From: Caulobacteraceae bacterium
GTDB lineage: Bacteria; Pseudomonadota; Alphaproteobacteria; Caulobacterales; Caulobacteraceae
Direction: 5' to 3'
Assembly (NCBI GenBank): GCA_947501315.1
Contig: CANMXH010000116.1
Location: 1 to 7,083 of the forward strand
DNA length: 7,083 nucleotides
In this document: one piece after another, positions 1 to 5,974 of the stretch
Position numbering within the stretch: position 1 is the stretch's first letter
Layout of the letters: each line of letters starts with the position of its first letter
Made by a program: the position numbers and the translations under genes
Notes under the pieces: generated by a model
Seen by the model: only the letters and a program-made list of their open reading frames with translations
What the model was told of the DNA's origin: nothing
The model's database searches: none

Positions 1-959
1 CAGAGGGTCGCCGCCACGGCCGTATTGAAGATCAGGATGGTCGTGGCGGGAATCTTCGTCAGCATCAGCAGGCCACCGACCAGCCGTCCGACCATGGCCC
101 CGCCCCAGTACCAGGCCACCATGCTGCCGGCGGTCGCCAGCGGCAGGTTGAGAATCTCCGGGCTGTGCAGGAAATTGGTCAGGAGATCACCGATGGTGAC
201 CTCAGACCCGACGTAGAAGAAGATCGCCAGCGCCCCGAGGACCGCCCAGGGCGATTTCAGCGCCACCAGCGGTGACATCCGGTCTTCGGCCGTCGGTGCC
301 GGGGCCGCTGCATTGATCGTCTTTCGGGCGGTGAAGATGAAACCGGCGACGACGGTGAAGAACAGGCCGACGGCCACGAATGCGAGATCAATGCTGCGCA
401 GCGATTCCGCCCGGGTTGCCGGATCGGTGATGATGGCGTCGGCGGCGAAGACGCCGCCTGTCAGCAGGATCGGCGCGGCGATCAGCGGCCCGAGGGTAGT
501 GCCGAGAGAGTTGAAGAACTGCGAGAAATTCAGTCGAGCATGGGACGTCTTCGGCGCACCGAGCGCCGCCACCAGAGGGTTGGCACCGACCTGCAGCAGG
601 GTGACGCCCGAGGCGATCACGAACAGGGCGATGAGCACCCCGGGATAGAAGTCCACCAGGGTGGCGATCGGCACGATCAGACACCCCGCGACCATCGTCA
701 CCAGGGCCACGATGATGGCCTGGCTATAGCCCAGCCGTCCAAGGAGGGCCGCCGCCGGGATCGAGGCGATACCGTAGGCGATGAACCAGGCAAAGGTGGT
801 CAGGGTCGCCTCGGTGTAGCTGAGCTCGAACACCCGGCGCACCGCCGCGATCAGCGGCCCGATCAGGGACGTCACAAAACCCCAGGCGAAGAACAGCGTC
901 GTCACATAGGCGAAGGCCAGGCCCGTGCCCTTCGGTTTGGCTGCTTGATGTTCGGTCAT
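1..959 (-). CDS. FucP/FHS-type MFS sugar transporter, N-terminal part (cut by left edge)
   Basis: Inner-membrane sugar transporter of the major facilitator superfamily, fucose/glucose-galactose (FHS) branch. The reading frame is open from ATG at 957-959 to the left edge: 319 complete codons, against roughly 410-430 for the family, so about the last quarter is missing. Family signatures are FFAWGF (residues 23-28, TM1), LLQVGANPLVAALG (121-134), RLNFSQFFNSLGTT (142-155) and FFYVGSEVTIGD (247-258) followed by YWGGAMVGR (284-292). Hydrophobic stretches alternate with short loops, and a polar linker at about 211-229 separates the two halves. The start is fixed by GAGGAGA at 965-971, five bases upstream. 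It lies on the same strand as, and downstream of, the receptor gene, with a terminator in between. By context it should import maltose or short maltodextrins; the family alone does not fix the substrate. Oddity: the positions matching FucP Asp46 and Glu135 appear to be Gly34 and Gln123. Confidence 0.88.
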   Translation of the reverse strand, partial: MTEHQAAKPKGTGLAFAYVTTLFFAWGFVTSLIGPLIAAVRRVFELSYTEATLTTFAWFIAYGIASIPAAALLGRLGYSQAIIVALVTMVAGCLIVPIATLVDFYPGVLIALFVIASGVTLLQVGANPLVAALGAPKTSHARLNFSQFFNSLGTTLGPLIAAPILLTGGVFAADAIITDPATRAESLRSIDLAFVAVGLFFTVVAGFIFTARKTINAAAPAPTAEDRMSPLVALKSPWAVLGALAIFFYVGSEVTIGDLLTNFLHSPEILNLPLATAGSMVAWYWGGAMVGRLVGGLLMLTKIPATTILIFNTAVAATL

Positions 960-1067
960 GGCAATCTCCTCGCCTTCTGAGGTCCGCACATCAACCATGC
1001 GGTCCCGCAGCTTTCATTCAGACATGACGTCCAGCACCTGACGCCAGCGCTCATCAACCCCGGAAGC
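960..1067 (-). other. Gap between receptor terminator and transporter gene
   Basis: About 108 bases lie between the receptor terminator and the transporter start. Apart from the GAGGAGA ribosome-binding site at 965-971 I find no convincing -35/-10 pair, and no copy of the paired GCAAA repeats seen in the divergent region. The transporter therefore either uses a promoter I cannot recognise or depends on readthrough of the terminator. Confidence 0.5.
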
Positions 1068-1099
1068 AAAAGGGCCGCTCCGGTCTCCCGAAGCGGCCC
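1068..1099 (-). terminator. Rho-independent terminator of the TonB-dependent receptor gene
   Basis: On the minus strand an 8-bp perfect stem, GGGCCGCT (1092-1099) with AGCGGCCC (1072-1079), encloses a 12-base loop that can form an inner 3-bp stem (1081-1083 with 1088-1090). It is followed directly by TTTT (1068-1071). It starts 22 bases after the receptor stop codon. The plus-strand side has no T run, so it acts in the receptor's direction. It should reduce readthrough into the transporter gene. Confidence 0.85.
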
Positions 1100-1120
1100 C
1101 TCTCCGACCGGTTGGGTCGA

Positions 1121-3847
1121 TTAGTAGCGGTAGTTCACCCCGAACAGGAAGGTCCGGCCGTAGACCTGATGGTCGATGAGCCGGCGCTCGTCGCCATTCT
1201 CATAGGTGTAGAAGGGCTCGTCGGTCAGGTTGTTGACCTGGAACTGGGCCGAGAGGCCTTCCAGCGGTCCCGATTCGAACTGATATCCGATCTGGGCGTC
1301 GACGATGGATTCCGCCCCGACCTGCCGGAGGGTCCGGCCGTTGCCGAAGCCGGCAACCTCGCCGAGGAATTCCGAGCGGTAGCGGTTGCTGATCCGGGCC
1401 TGCACGCCGTCCCGCTCATAGTAGAGCGTCAGGTTGGCGACGGTTTCGGACAGGCCGGGGATCGGCGTGGCGGGGTTGCCCGGATCCGGCTGGATCTCGC
1501 TCTCGGTGGAAGAGACCGAGAACTGTCCGCCGAAGCCTTCCAGTGCGGGCGAGATGAAGTCGAACGGTGTGGAGACCGAGAACTCGACGCCGTAGATCGC
1601 TCCACCCTCGCCGTTGGCGGGCGCGGACACCAGACCCTCGTTGATCACGGGCGCACCGGCACCGGTCGGGAAGCCGGTGAAGTCAAACACCAGGTTCTGG
1701 TTGTAGATGTAGGTGTCCAGGTCCTTGTAGAAGCCCGCGAGCGACACATAGGCCGAGCGGCCGAAATACTGCTCGATCGAGATGTCGAACACATTGGCGA
1801 TCCAGGGCTTCAGCTCCGGATTGCCGCCGCCGCCGCTCCAGGGCGAGCTGTTTACGGTCGCGCCCGGAACGTTCAACGCGTTGTTGAAGCCGAAAGTCCG
1901 GGACGCCCGCATCTCGTCCATCCGCGGACGGGCCTGGGTCCGGGCCGCCGCCAGACGCAGGAAGCGCTGGTCGCCGATTTCGAAGATCAGGTTGGCGCTG
2001 GGCAGGAACTCGGAATAGGTGTCGCCGCCCGTCACCGCAACGGAACGCGTACCGGCGCCGCCGCCCGTCGCGGCGAAGCCGCTCGAGCTCTGGTCCACCA
2101 TGGCGACCTGGAAGCCGAAGTTTCCGGTCAGAGGCATGCCGGCAAAGTTCGTGTCCAGGTTGGCCCGGATGAACGGCGTGACGATCGTTTCCTCAACCGA
2201 CCAGTTCTTGGCCAGGACGTCCGAGTTGGGATTGCGGACGCGATTGAAGAAGCCGCTGTTGAGCAGGCCGAGGGTGTCGTAGCTGACCATCCCCGGAATG
2301 CCGATGAAGGCCAGCGACGTCGGGGCGAGACGGAACTGGGTCGGGACGACATTGAACCCGCCGCCCGCCACGCCGAGGAAGAATTCATCGGCGATGAGCT
2401 CCTTCTCCCGCGTGTTGTAGTTGAAGCCGAAGTCCACAGAAGTGACCGGGCCATCCGTCAGGTGCGCCGTGGCCTGCAGACGGGTCGCGAACAGTTCGTC
2501 GGTGACCGTCGGGCTGTTCAGATAGCCGTCCTGCCCGCCGGGGATCACATCCCCGCCCCAGCCCTGGGGGCTGCTCGGGCGGATGAGGTTGAAGTCGGCG
2601 TAGTTCAGCGTGTTGTCGAACTGGGGAATGCCGTTGCCGTCAATCCGGAAGGTCAGCGAGTCGGCAGCGCCGGAACCATTGTCACCGGTACCCGCATAGC
2701 TCTCGATGATCTGGTCCGTGCGGTCGACGCTGGAGTAACTGACGTCCGCGACGAGGGTCCAGCGATCGTTCGGGGTGTACTCCGTGTTGAAGCCCAGCGC
2801 CTTCACCTCGCTTTCGCGGGTGTTCACGTCATTGCGCACGACACCGCGCACGTTGTTGAACGTGCCCTGGGTGACCAGGCCGTCGGTGACGGTTCGTCCC
2901 GGCTGGAGCGAAGCCGACGACCACTGCAGCGGAAACTCGATGCCGCGCAGGATCTGGGTGTTGTCAAACTTCGAATAGAAGGCGTCGATGGTCGTGTGCC
3001 ATTGGTCATTGGGCCGGAACTCGACGACCCCCATGAAGCCGTCACGCTCGAGCTCGGACGACATCACATAAGGCTTCGTGCCGCCGATGACCCGGACACC
3101 GGGCGCGATATCCGGATAGCCCCAGGCGTTGAAACGCTCGGACTGGTAGGGCGAGCCCATGTGGGCATAGCCCAGGGCGATCCCGATGGTGTCATCGGCG
3201 AACTGGTCGATGTAGGACACACTGTAACGAACACCGTTATCCGTCGTCCCGGCGTTCAGGGCACCGATGTCGTTGAGCTCATAGCGCACATTGGCGGCAA
3301 AGGCGCGGCGGCCATAGGCCAGGGGCCGGATCGTCTGCAGATCCGCCGTGCCGGCAAGACCCTGACCGACCAGCGCCGAGTCCGGCGTCTTGTAGACGGT
3401 TACACCAGACAGCAGTTCCGAAGGATATTGATCGAACTCCACACCGCGGTTGTCGCCGGTCGAGACCTGCTCGCGGCCATTCAGAAGGGCGGTGGTGAAG
3501 TCGGGGCCCAGGCCCCGGATCGAGATCACCTGGCTGCGGCCGTCCAGACGCTGGGCCGTCAGACCCGGCAGACGCGCCAGCGATTCGGCGATGGAGACGT
3601 CCGGCAGCTTGCCGATGTCCTCGGCCGTCACGACCTCGACGATGGAGGTGTTGTTGCGCTTGGCGGCGATCGAGCTCTGGATCGAGGCCCGGATGCCGGT
3701 CACGATGACTTCATCAATCTCTTGCGTCTCGGTGCCGTCCTGAGGCGTCTCCTGGGCGACGGCAGCGCCCGCGCCCGTCAGAATGCCGATTGCGCCGAAG
3801 GCGGCGCCGGCGAGGAGGCGCGCGCGCCGGGTGATCTGGTAGTTCAT
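1121..3847 (-). CDS. TonB-dependent outer-membrane receptor, maltodextrin type (MalA-like)
   Basis: Energised outer-membrane transporter of 908 residues, complete. A signal peptide (residues 1-31: two Arg, hydrophobic stretch, AVA before Gln32) leads to a TonB box, DEVIVTG (45-51). The plug domain runs from about 52 to 176, with DIGKLPDVSIAESLARLPGL, RGLGPDF, a YPSELLSGVTVYKTPDSAL block and the closing ADLQTIRPL (168-176) typical of the Xanthomonas/Caulobacter receptor type. The rest is a beta barrel ending GVNYRY with a terminal aromatic residue. No cysteine is seen in the mature protein. Three ATG codons stand in a row (3853, 3850, 3847); the third is chosen because AGGGAG at 3855-3860 lies seven bases from it. 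It is divergent from a GH13 amylase and followed by a sugar MFS gene, so maltodextrin is the likely ligand, as for Caulobacter MalA. Family assignment is firm; the ligand is inferred from the neighbours. Confidence 0.93.
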   Translation of the reverse strand: MNYQITRRARLLAGAAFGAIGILTGAGAAVAQETPQDGTETQEIDEVIVTGIRASIQSSIAAKRNNTSIVEVVTAEDIGKLPDVSIAESLARLPGLTAQRLDGRSQVISIRGLGPDFTTALLNGREQVSTGDNRGVEFDQYPSELLSGVTVYKTPDSALVGQGLAGTADLQTIRPLAYGRRAFAANVRYELNDIGALNAGTTDNGVRYSVSYIDQFADDTIGIALGYAHMGSPYQSERFNAWGYPDIAPGVRVIGGTKPYVMSSELERDGFMGVVEFRPNDQWHTTIDAFYSKFDNTQILRGIEFPLQWSSASLQPGRTVTDGLVTQGTFNNVRGVVRNDVNTRESEVKALGFNTEYTPNDRWTLVADVSYSSVDRTDQIIESYAGTGDNGSGAADSLTFRIDGNGIPQFDNTLNYADFNLIRPSSPQGWGGDVIPGGQDGYLNSPTVTDELFATRLQATAHLTDGPVTSVDFGFNYNTREKELIADEFFLGVAGGGFNVVPTQFRLAPTSLAFIGIPGMVSYDTLGLLNSGFFNRVRNPNSDVLAKNWSVEETIVTPFIRANLDTNFAGMPLTGNFGFQVAMVDQSSSGFAATGGGAGTRSVAVTGGDTYSEFLPSANLIFEIGDQRFLRLAAARTQARPRMDEMRASRTFGFNNALNVPGATVNSSPWSGGGGNPELKPWIANVFDISIEQYFGRSAYVSLAGFYKDLDTYIYNQNLVFDFTGFPTGAGAPVINEGLVSAPANGEGGAIYGVEFSVSTPFDFISPALEGFGGQFSVSSTESEIQPDPGNPATPIPGLSETVANLTLYYERDGVQARISNRYRSEFLGEVAGFGNGRTLRQVGAESIVDAQIGYQFESGPLEGLSAQFQVNNLTDEPFYTYENGDERRLIDHQVYGRTFLFGVNYRY

Positions 3848-3854
3848 CATCATT

Positions 3855-3860
3855 CTCCCT
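3855..3860 (-). promoter_or_regulatory. Ribosome-binding site of the receptor gene
   Basis: On the minus strand AGGGAG lies one, four and seven bases before three consecutive in-frame ATG codons. Only the third (3847) has normal spacing, and it places the Arg-rich signal-peptide start at once after the Met. The upstream in-frame ATG at 3931 would add a 28-residue non-signal extension, has no site of its own, and overlaps the inverted repeat; it is rejected. Confidence 0.7.
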
Positions 3861-3898
3861 AGGGCCGCCGCTTTTCTCGCGAAGCGTCCGGTTTCACC

Positions 3899-3915
3899 GC
3901 AAAGTAATGCAAAGT
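3899..3915. repeat. Direct repeat GCAAAGT, 10-bp period (receptor side)
   Basis: GCAAAGT occurs at 3899-3905 and again at 3909-3915, exactly one helical turn apart on the plus strand. The second copy is part of the left arm of the 23-bp inverted repeat. The same spacing of GCAAA recurs at 4076-4090 near the amylase promoter. Confidence 0.55.
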
Positions 3916-3931
3916 TTCGGAAACCTTGCAA
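3904..3931 (-). promoter_or_regulatory. Candidate promoter of the receptor gene
   Basis: On the minus strand TTGCAA (3926-3931, four of six bases of the -35 consensus) is followed after 16 bases by CATTAC (3904-3909, a poor -10). This would give a leader of about 50 bases before the start codon. The match is weak. The main support is position: the 23-bp inverted repeat fills the space between the two boxes, as expected for a repressor-controlled promoter. Confidence 0.3.
3908..3930. repeat. 23-bp near-perfect inverted repeat, candidate operator
   Basis: Arms TGCAAAGTTTC (3908-3918) and GAAACCTTGCA (3920-3930) are reverse complements at 10 of 11 positions around a single central G (3919). The inner 11 bases, GTTTCGGAAAC, are a perfect palindrome around that base. 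It sits in the divergent region, 61 bases upstream of the receptor start, overlapping the candidate receptor promoter. A dimeric regulator binding here is the natural reading. The odd-numbered centre is unlike the classical CG-centred LacI/PurR operator, so the protein family is open. Confidence 0.6.
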
Positions 3932-4054
3932 GCCGCTATCCGCCGCCTCCTGCGGCTACGTGGCTAAAATGTGACGGCGGCGACCAGCCCTGTTGCAGTG
4001 CACAAGGCAATCTTTCCTTGCGCTGCCGCATTTTCGACCCCGACATCATTCGGA
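3932..4054. other. Central part of the divergent intergenic region
   Basis: Between the two candidate promoter/operator blocks lie about 120 bases without a supportable gene. TAAAAT at 3965-3970 resembles a -10 box but has no -35 at normal spacing. Two imperfect hairpins can be drawn (3931-3936 with 3952-3957; 3995-4007 with 4016-4026), neither followed by a T run. The spacer could hold an activator site or a second operator; nothing here is strong enough to name. Confidence 0.4.
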
Positions 4055-4082
4055 TTGACAGCCAGCAACTCCGCTGCAAAAT
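4055..4082 (+). promoter_or_regulatory. Candidate sigma-70 promoter of the amylase/glucosidase operon
   Basis: A perfect TTGACA (-35, 4055-4060) is followed after 16 bases by CAAAAT (4077-4082, four of six bases of the -10 consensus). It lies 56 bases upstream of the amylase start, giving a leader of about 50 bases. The GCAAA direct repeats overlap the -10, which would suit repression. It is the best -35 seen in the gap; the transcription start is not proven. Confidence 0.5.
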
Positions 4083-4090
4083 CTTGCAAA
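4075..4090. repeat. Direct repeat TGCAAA, 10-bp period (amylase side)
   Basis: TGCAAA occurs at 4075-4080 and 4085-4090, one helical turn apart, in the same orientation as the GCAAAGT pair at 3899-3915. Aligned, the two sites share GCAAA-N-T-N2-TGCAAA-N-TT. This copy overlaps the -10 of the candidate amylase promoter, and no clear inverted arm follows it. Confidence 0.5.
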
Positions 4091-4123
4091 CTTGGCTGCG
4101 GGTCAAAAGGGCTCCCGGCGCTC

Positions 4124-4129
4124 GAGGAA
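4124..4129 (+). promoter_or_regulatory. Ribosome-binding site of the amylase gene
   Basis: GAGGAA lies nine bases before ATG 4139 and decides that start. A GTG at 3971 opens the same frame 56 codons earlier, but it lies upstream of the likely promoter and would put a non-signal segment ahead of the signal peptide. The site sits in the loop of a weak 4-bp hairpin (4117-4120 with 4130-4133), probably by chance. Confidence 0.7.
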
Positions 4130-4138
4130 CGCCAAACG

Positions 4139-5974
4139 ATGAGCAAATCCCTCCGCGTCCGGAAAGGAACACGTGCCGGCGTGCTTGCCACCCTCGTCGC
4201 ACTGGGATGGGCTGGACTCGTCGGTCCCTCATTCGCGCAGGGCGGCCCCGACACCCTGCGTGCGCTCCGCGAGCGGCCCGCCGAAGACGAGGTCATCTAT
4301 TTTCTGCTGCCTGACCGATTCGCAAACGGGAACCCGTCAAACGACCGGGGCGGGTTGTCGGGCGACCGTCTGGTCACCGGCTACGACCCGGCCGATCCCG
4401 GTTTTTTCCACGGCGGCGATCTCGCAGGCCTGACCGGTCAGCTCGACTATATCCGCGGCCTGGGGGCGACTGCCCTCTGGCTTGCGCCCGTGTTTCAGAA
4501 CAAGCCGGTGCAGGGACCGCCTGGCCAGGAAAGCGCAGCCTATCACGGCTACTGGATCACCGATTTTACCCGCGTGGACCCGCATTTCGGCACGGAATCA
4601 GAGTTCCGCGCCCTCGTCGACGCCGCTCACGCCCGCGGCATGAAGGTCTATCTGGACATCGTGATCAATCACACCGCCGACGTGATCCGGTATCGCGAAT
4701 GCCCGGCCAATGACTGCAGCTATCGCTGGGCGCGGGACTATCCGGTCCAGCGCAGGGGCGGCGTTTCGGGCGAGGCAATCAACGCCGGTTTTGTCGGGGA
4801 CGGATCGGTTGAGGATTTCGCCCGGCTGACGCGACCCGACTATGCCTACAGCCCCTATGTCCCGGCGGATGAGACGGACATCAAGGCACCGGCCTGGCTC
4901 AATGAGATCGGCCTGTATCACAATCGCGGCAACAGCGCCTGGTACGGCGAAAGTGCGCTGGACGGCGATTTCGCCGGACTTGACGATGTGATGACCGAGC
5001 ATCCCCGCGTCGTCGCGGGCTTCATCGAGCTGTACGGGTCCTGGATCGAGACCTACGGGATCGACGGATTCCGGATCGACACCGCCAAACACGTCAATCC
5101 CGAGTTCTGGCAAGCGTTTGTTCCGGCAATCCTGCAACGCGCGCGGGCAGCCGGGATCCCGAACTTCCACATTTTCGGAGAGGTCTACGGCTTCGAGCCC
5201 GGCGAACTGGCCCGCCACACCCGGGTTGATACCCTGCCGAGCGTTCTGGATTTCGCCTGGCAGCGCGCGGTCCAGGAGACAGTTGCGGGGACCGCAGGTC
5301 CCGACCGCATCGCCCGTGTCCTCAACGCCGATCCGGTCTATGCGGGCGGTGCCGAGGCCGCACTGCGGCTGCCGACCTTCGTCGGCAACCATGACATGGG
5401 CCGTATCGGACACCTGATCCTCAGGGAGAGACCGACCATTGCCGATGCCGAGTTGCTGGATCGGGCTGCCCTTGCCCATGCGCTGATTGTGCTCGGGCGG
5501 GGCGTGCCGGTGATCTATTACGGTGACGAGCAGGGCTTTACGGGCGACGGGGATGATCGGCGATCAAGGCAGGACATGTTCGAGACGCAGACACCATCCT
5601 ACGCCGACGACCGACGCATAGGCACGGCTTCAGGGTCCTTCGACACCGGGGCTGACCTGTACCGGCGCATCGCCGTCATGACCGCGGCGCGCGCTGCTGA
5701 CGCGCGCCTGCGGCGAGGTCGTGTCGTGGTCCGTTCGGCTGACCAGACCCCGGGGGTTCTGGCACTCTCCCGCCTCGATGCCCGGGGAGAGACGCTGGTG
5801 GTGTTCAACACCGCGAGCGAAGCCCGCGAGGTCAATGTCTCGGTCGAGGTCGATTCTGTGACATGGCAATCGCTGATCGGTAACTGCCCATCCCGCAGCA
5901 CAGCTCCGGGCGTCGTCTCCCTCTCCCTGCCCGCTCTGGGCTATCTTGTTTGCGTCTCCGAAAGCCCAGCGTGA
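4139..5974 (+). CDS. Secreted GH13 alpha-amylase-family hydrolase
   Basis: Hydrolyses internal alpha-1,4 bonds of maltodextrins or starch fragments. It is exported to the periplasm or beyond: the signal peptide covers residues 1-33 (basic start, hydrophobic core, SFA before Gln34). It has 611 residues, complete. The GH13 barrel runs from about 50 to 510. Region I is DIVINH (173-178); region V, FAGLD (278-282), is of the amylase/CGTase kind; region II GFRIDTAKH has the nucleophile Asp314 and the Lys317-His318 pair; region III FGEVY has the acid/base Glu348; region IV VGNHD has Asp419. YHGYW (135-139) is as in CGTases and related amylases. A small C-terminal beta domain follows (about 520-611). 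Cys188/Cys193 and Cys583/Cys605 could form disulfides, consistent with export. No N-terminal CBM34-like domain and no starch-binding domain is seen. It is first in a two-gene operon, overlapping the glucosidase by four bases. Endo-amylase is likeliest; a cyclodextrin- or pullulan-acting relative is possible. Confidence 0.92.
   Translation: MSKSLRVRKGTRAGVLATLVALGWAGLVGPSFAQGGPDTLRALRERPAEDEVIYFLLPDRFANGNPSNDRGGLSGDRLVTGYDPADPGFFHGGDLAGLTGQLDYIRGLGATALWLAPVFQNKPVQGPPGQESAAYHGYWITDFTRVDPHFGTESEFRALVDAAHARGMKVYLDIVINHTADVIRYRECPANDCSYRWARDYPVQRRGGVSGEAINAGFVGDGSVEDFARLTRPDYAYSPYVPADETDIKAPAWLNEIGLYHNRGNSAWYGESALDGDFAGLDDVMTEHPRVVAGFIELYGSWIETYGIDGFRIDTAKHVNPEFWQAFVPAILQRARAAGIPNFHIFGEVYGFEPGELARHTRVDTLPSVLDFAWQRAVQETVAGTAGPDRIARVLNADPVYAGGAEAALRLPTFVGNHDMGRIGHLILRERPTIADAELLDRAALAHALIVLGRGVPVIYYGDEQGFTGDGDDRRSRQDMFETQTPSYADDRRIGTASGSFDTGADLYRRIAVMTAARAADARLRRGRVVVRSADQTPGVLALSRLDARGETLVVFNTASEAREVNVSVEVDSVTWQSLIGNCPSRSTAPGVVSLSLPALGYLVCVSESPA

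Noticed and set aside
540..980. 146-codon plus-strand frame opposite the transporter
   Set aside because: Low-complexity Arg/Gly/Asp/His-rich product opposite a well-supported transporter; no ribosome-binding site or family resemblance.
957..1055. 32-codon minus-strand frame ending in a TGA that overlaps the transporter start, a possible leader peptide
   Set aside because: No ribosome-binding site and an odd Cys/Trp-rich composition; the overlap with the start codon can arise by chance.
1112..3862. 916-codon open frame on the plus strand, antisense to the receptor
   Set aside because: It is in codon-for-codon register with the receptor, so stops would need TTA, CTA or TCA in the sense gene, which are rare at this GC content. 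The product is rich in Arg, Val, Gly and Asp without any recognisable domain, while the minus-strand protein is a clear TonB-dependent receptor.
3931..3957. AGCCGC/GCGGCT inverted repeat
   Set aside because: Six bp with a 15-base loop in GC-rich sequence is expected by chance.
3995..4026. Imperfect hairpin (GCAG/CTGC and CAAGG/CCTTG) in the divergent gap
   Set aside because: Short arms with an internal loop, no T run, and upstream of the candidate transcription start; too weak to call an RNA element.
3971..4138. In-frame GTG 56 codons upstream of the amylase start
   Set aside because: It would place a segment without signal features before a normal signal peptide and lies upstream of the best promoter; ATG 4139 has a good ribosome-binding site.
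4598..5479. 293-codon minus-strand frame opposite the amylase
   Set aside because: Same in-register antisense effect; all GH13 catalytic motifs are on the plus strand.
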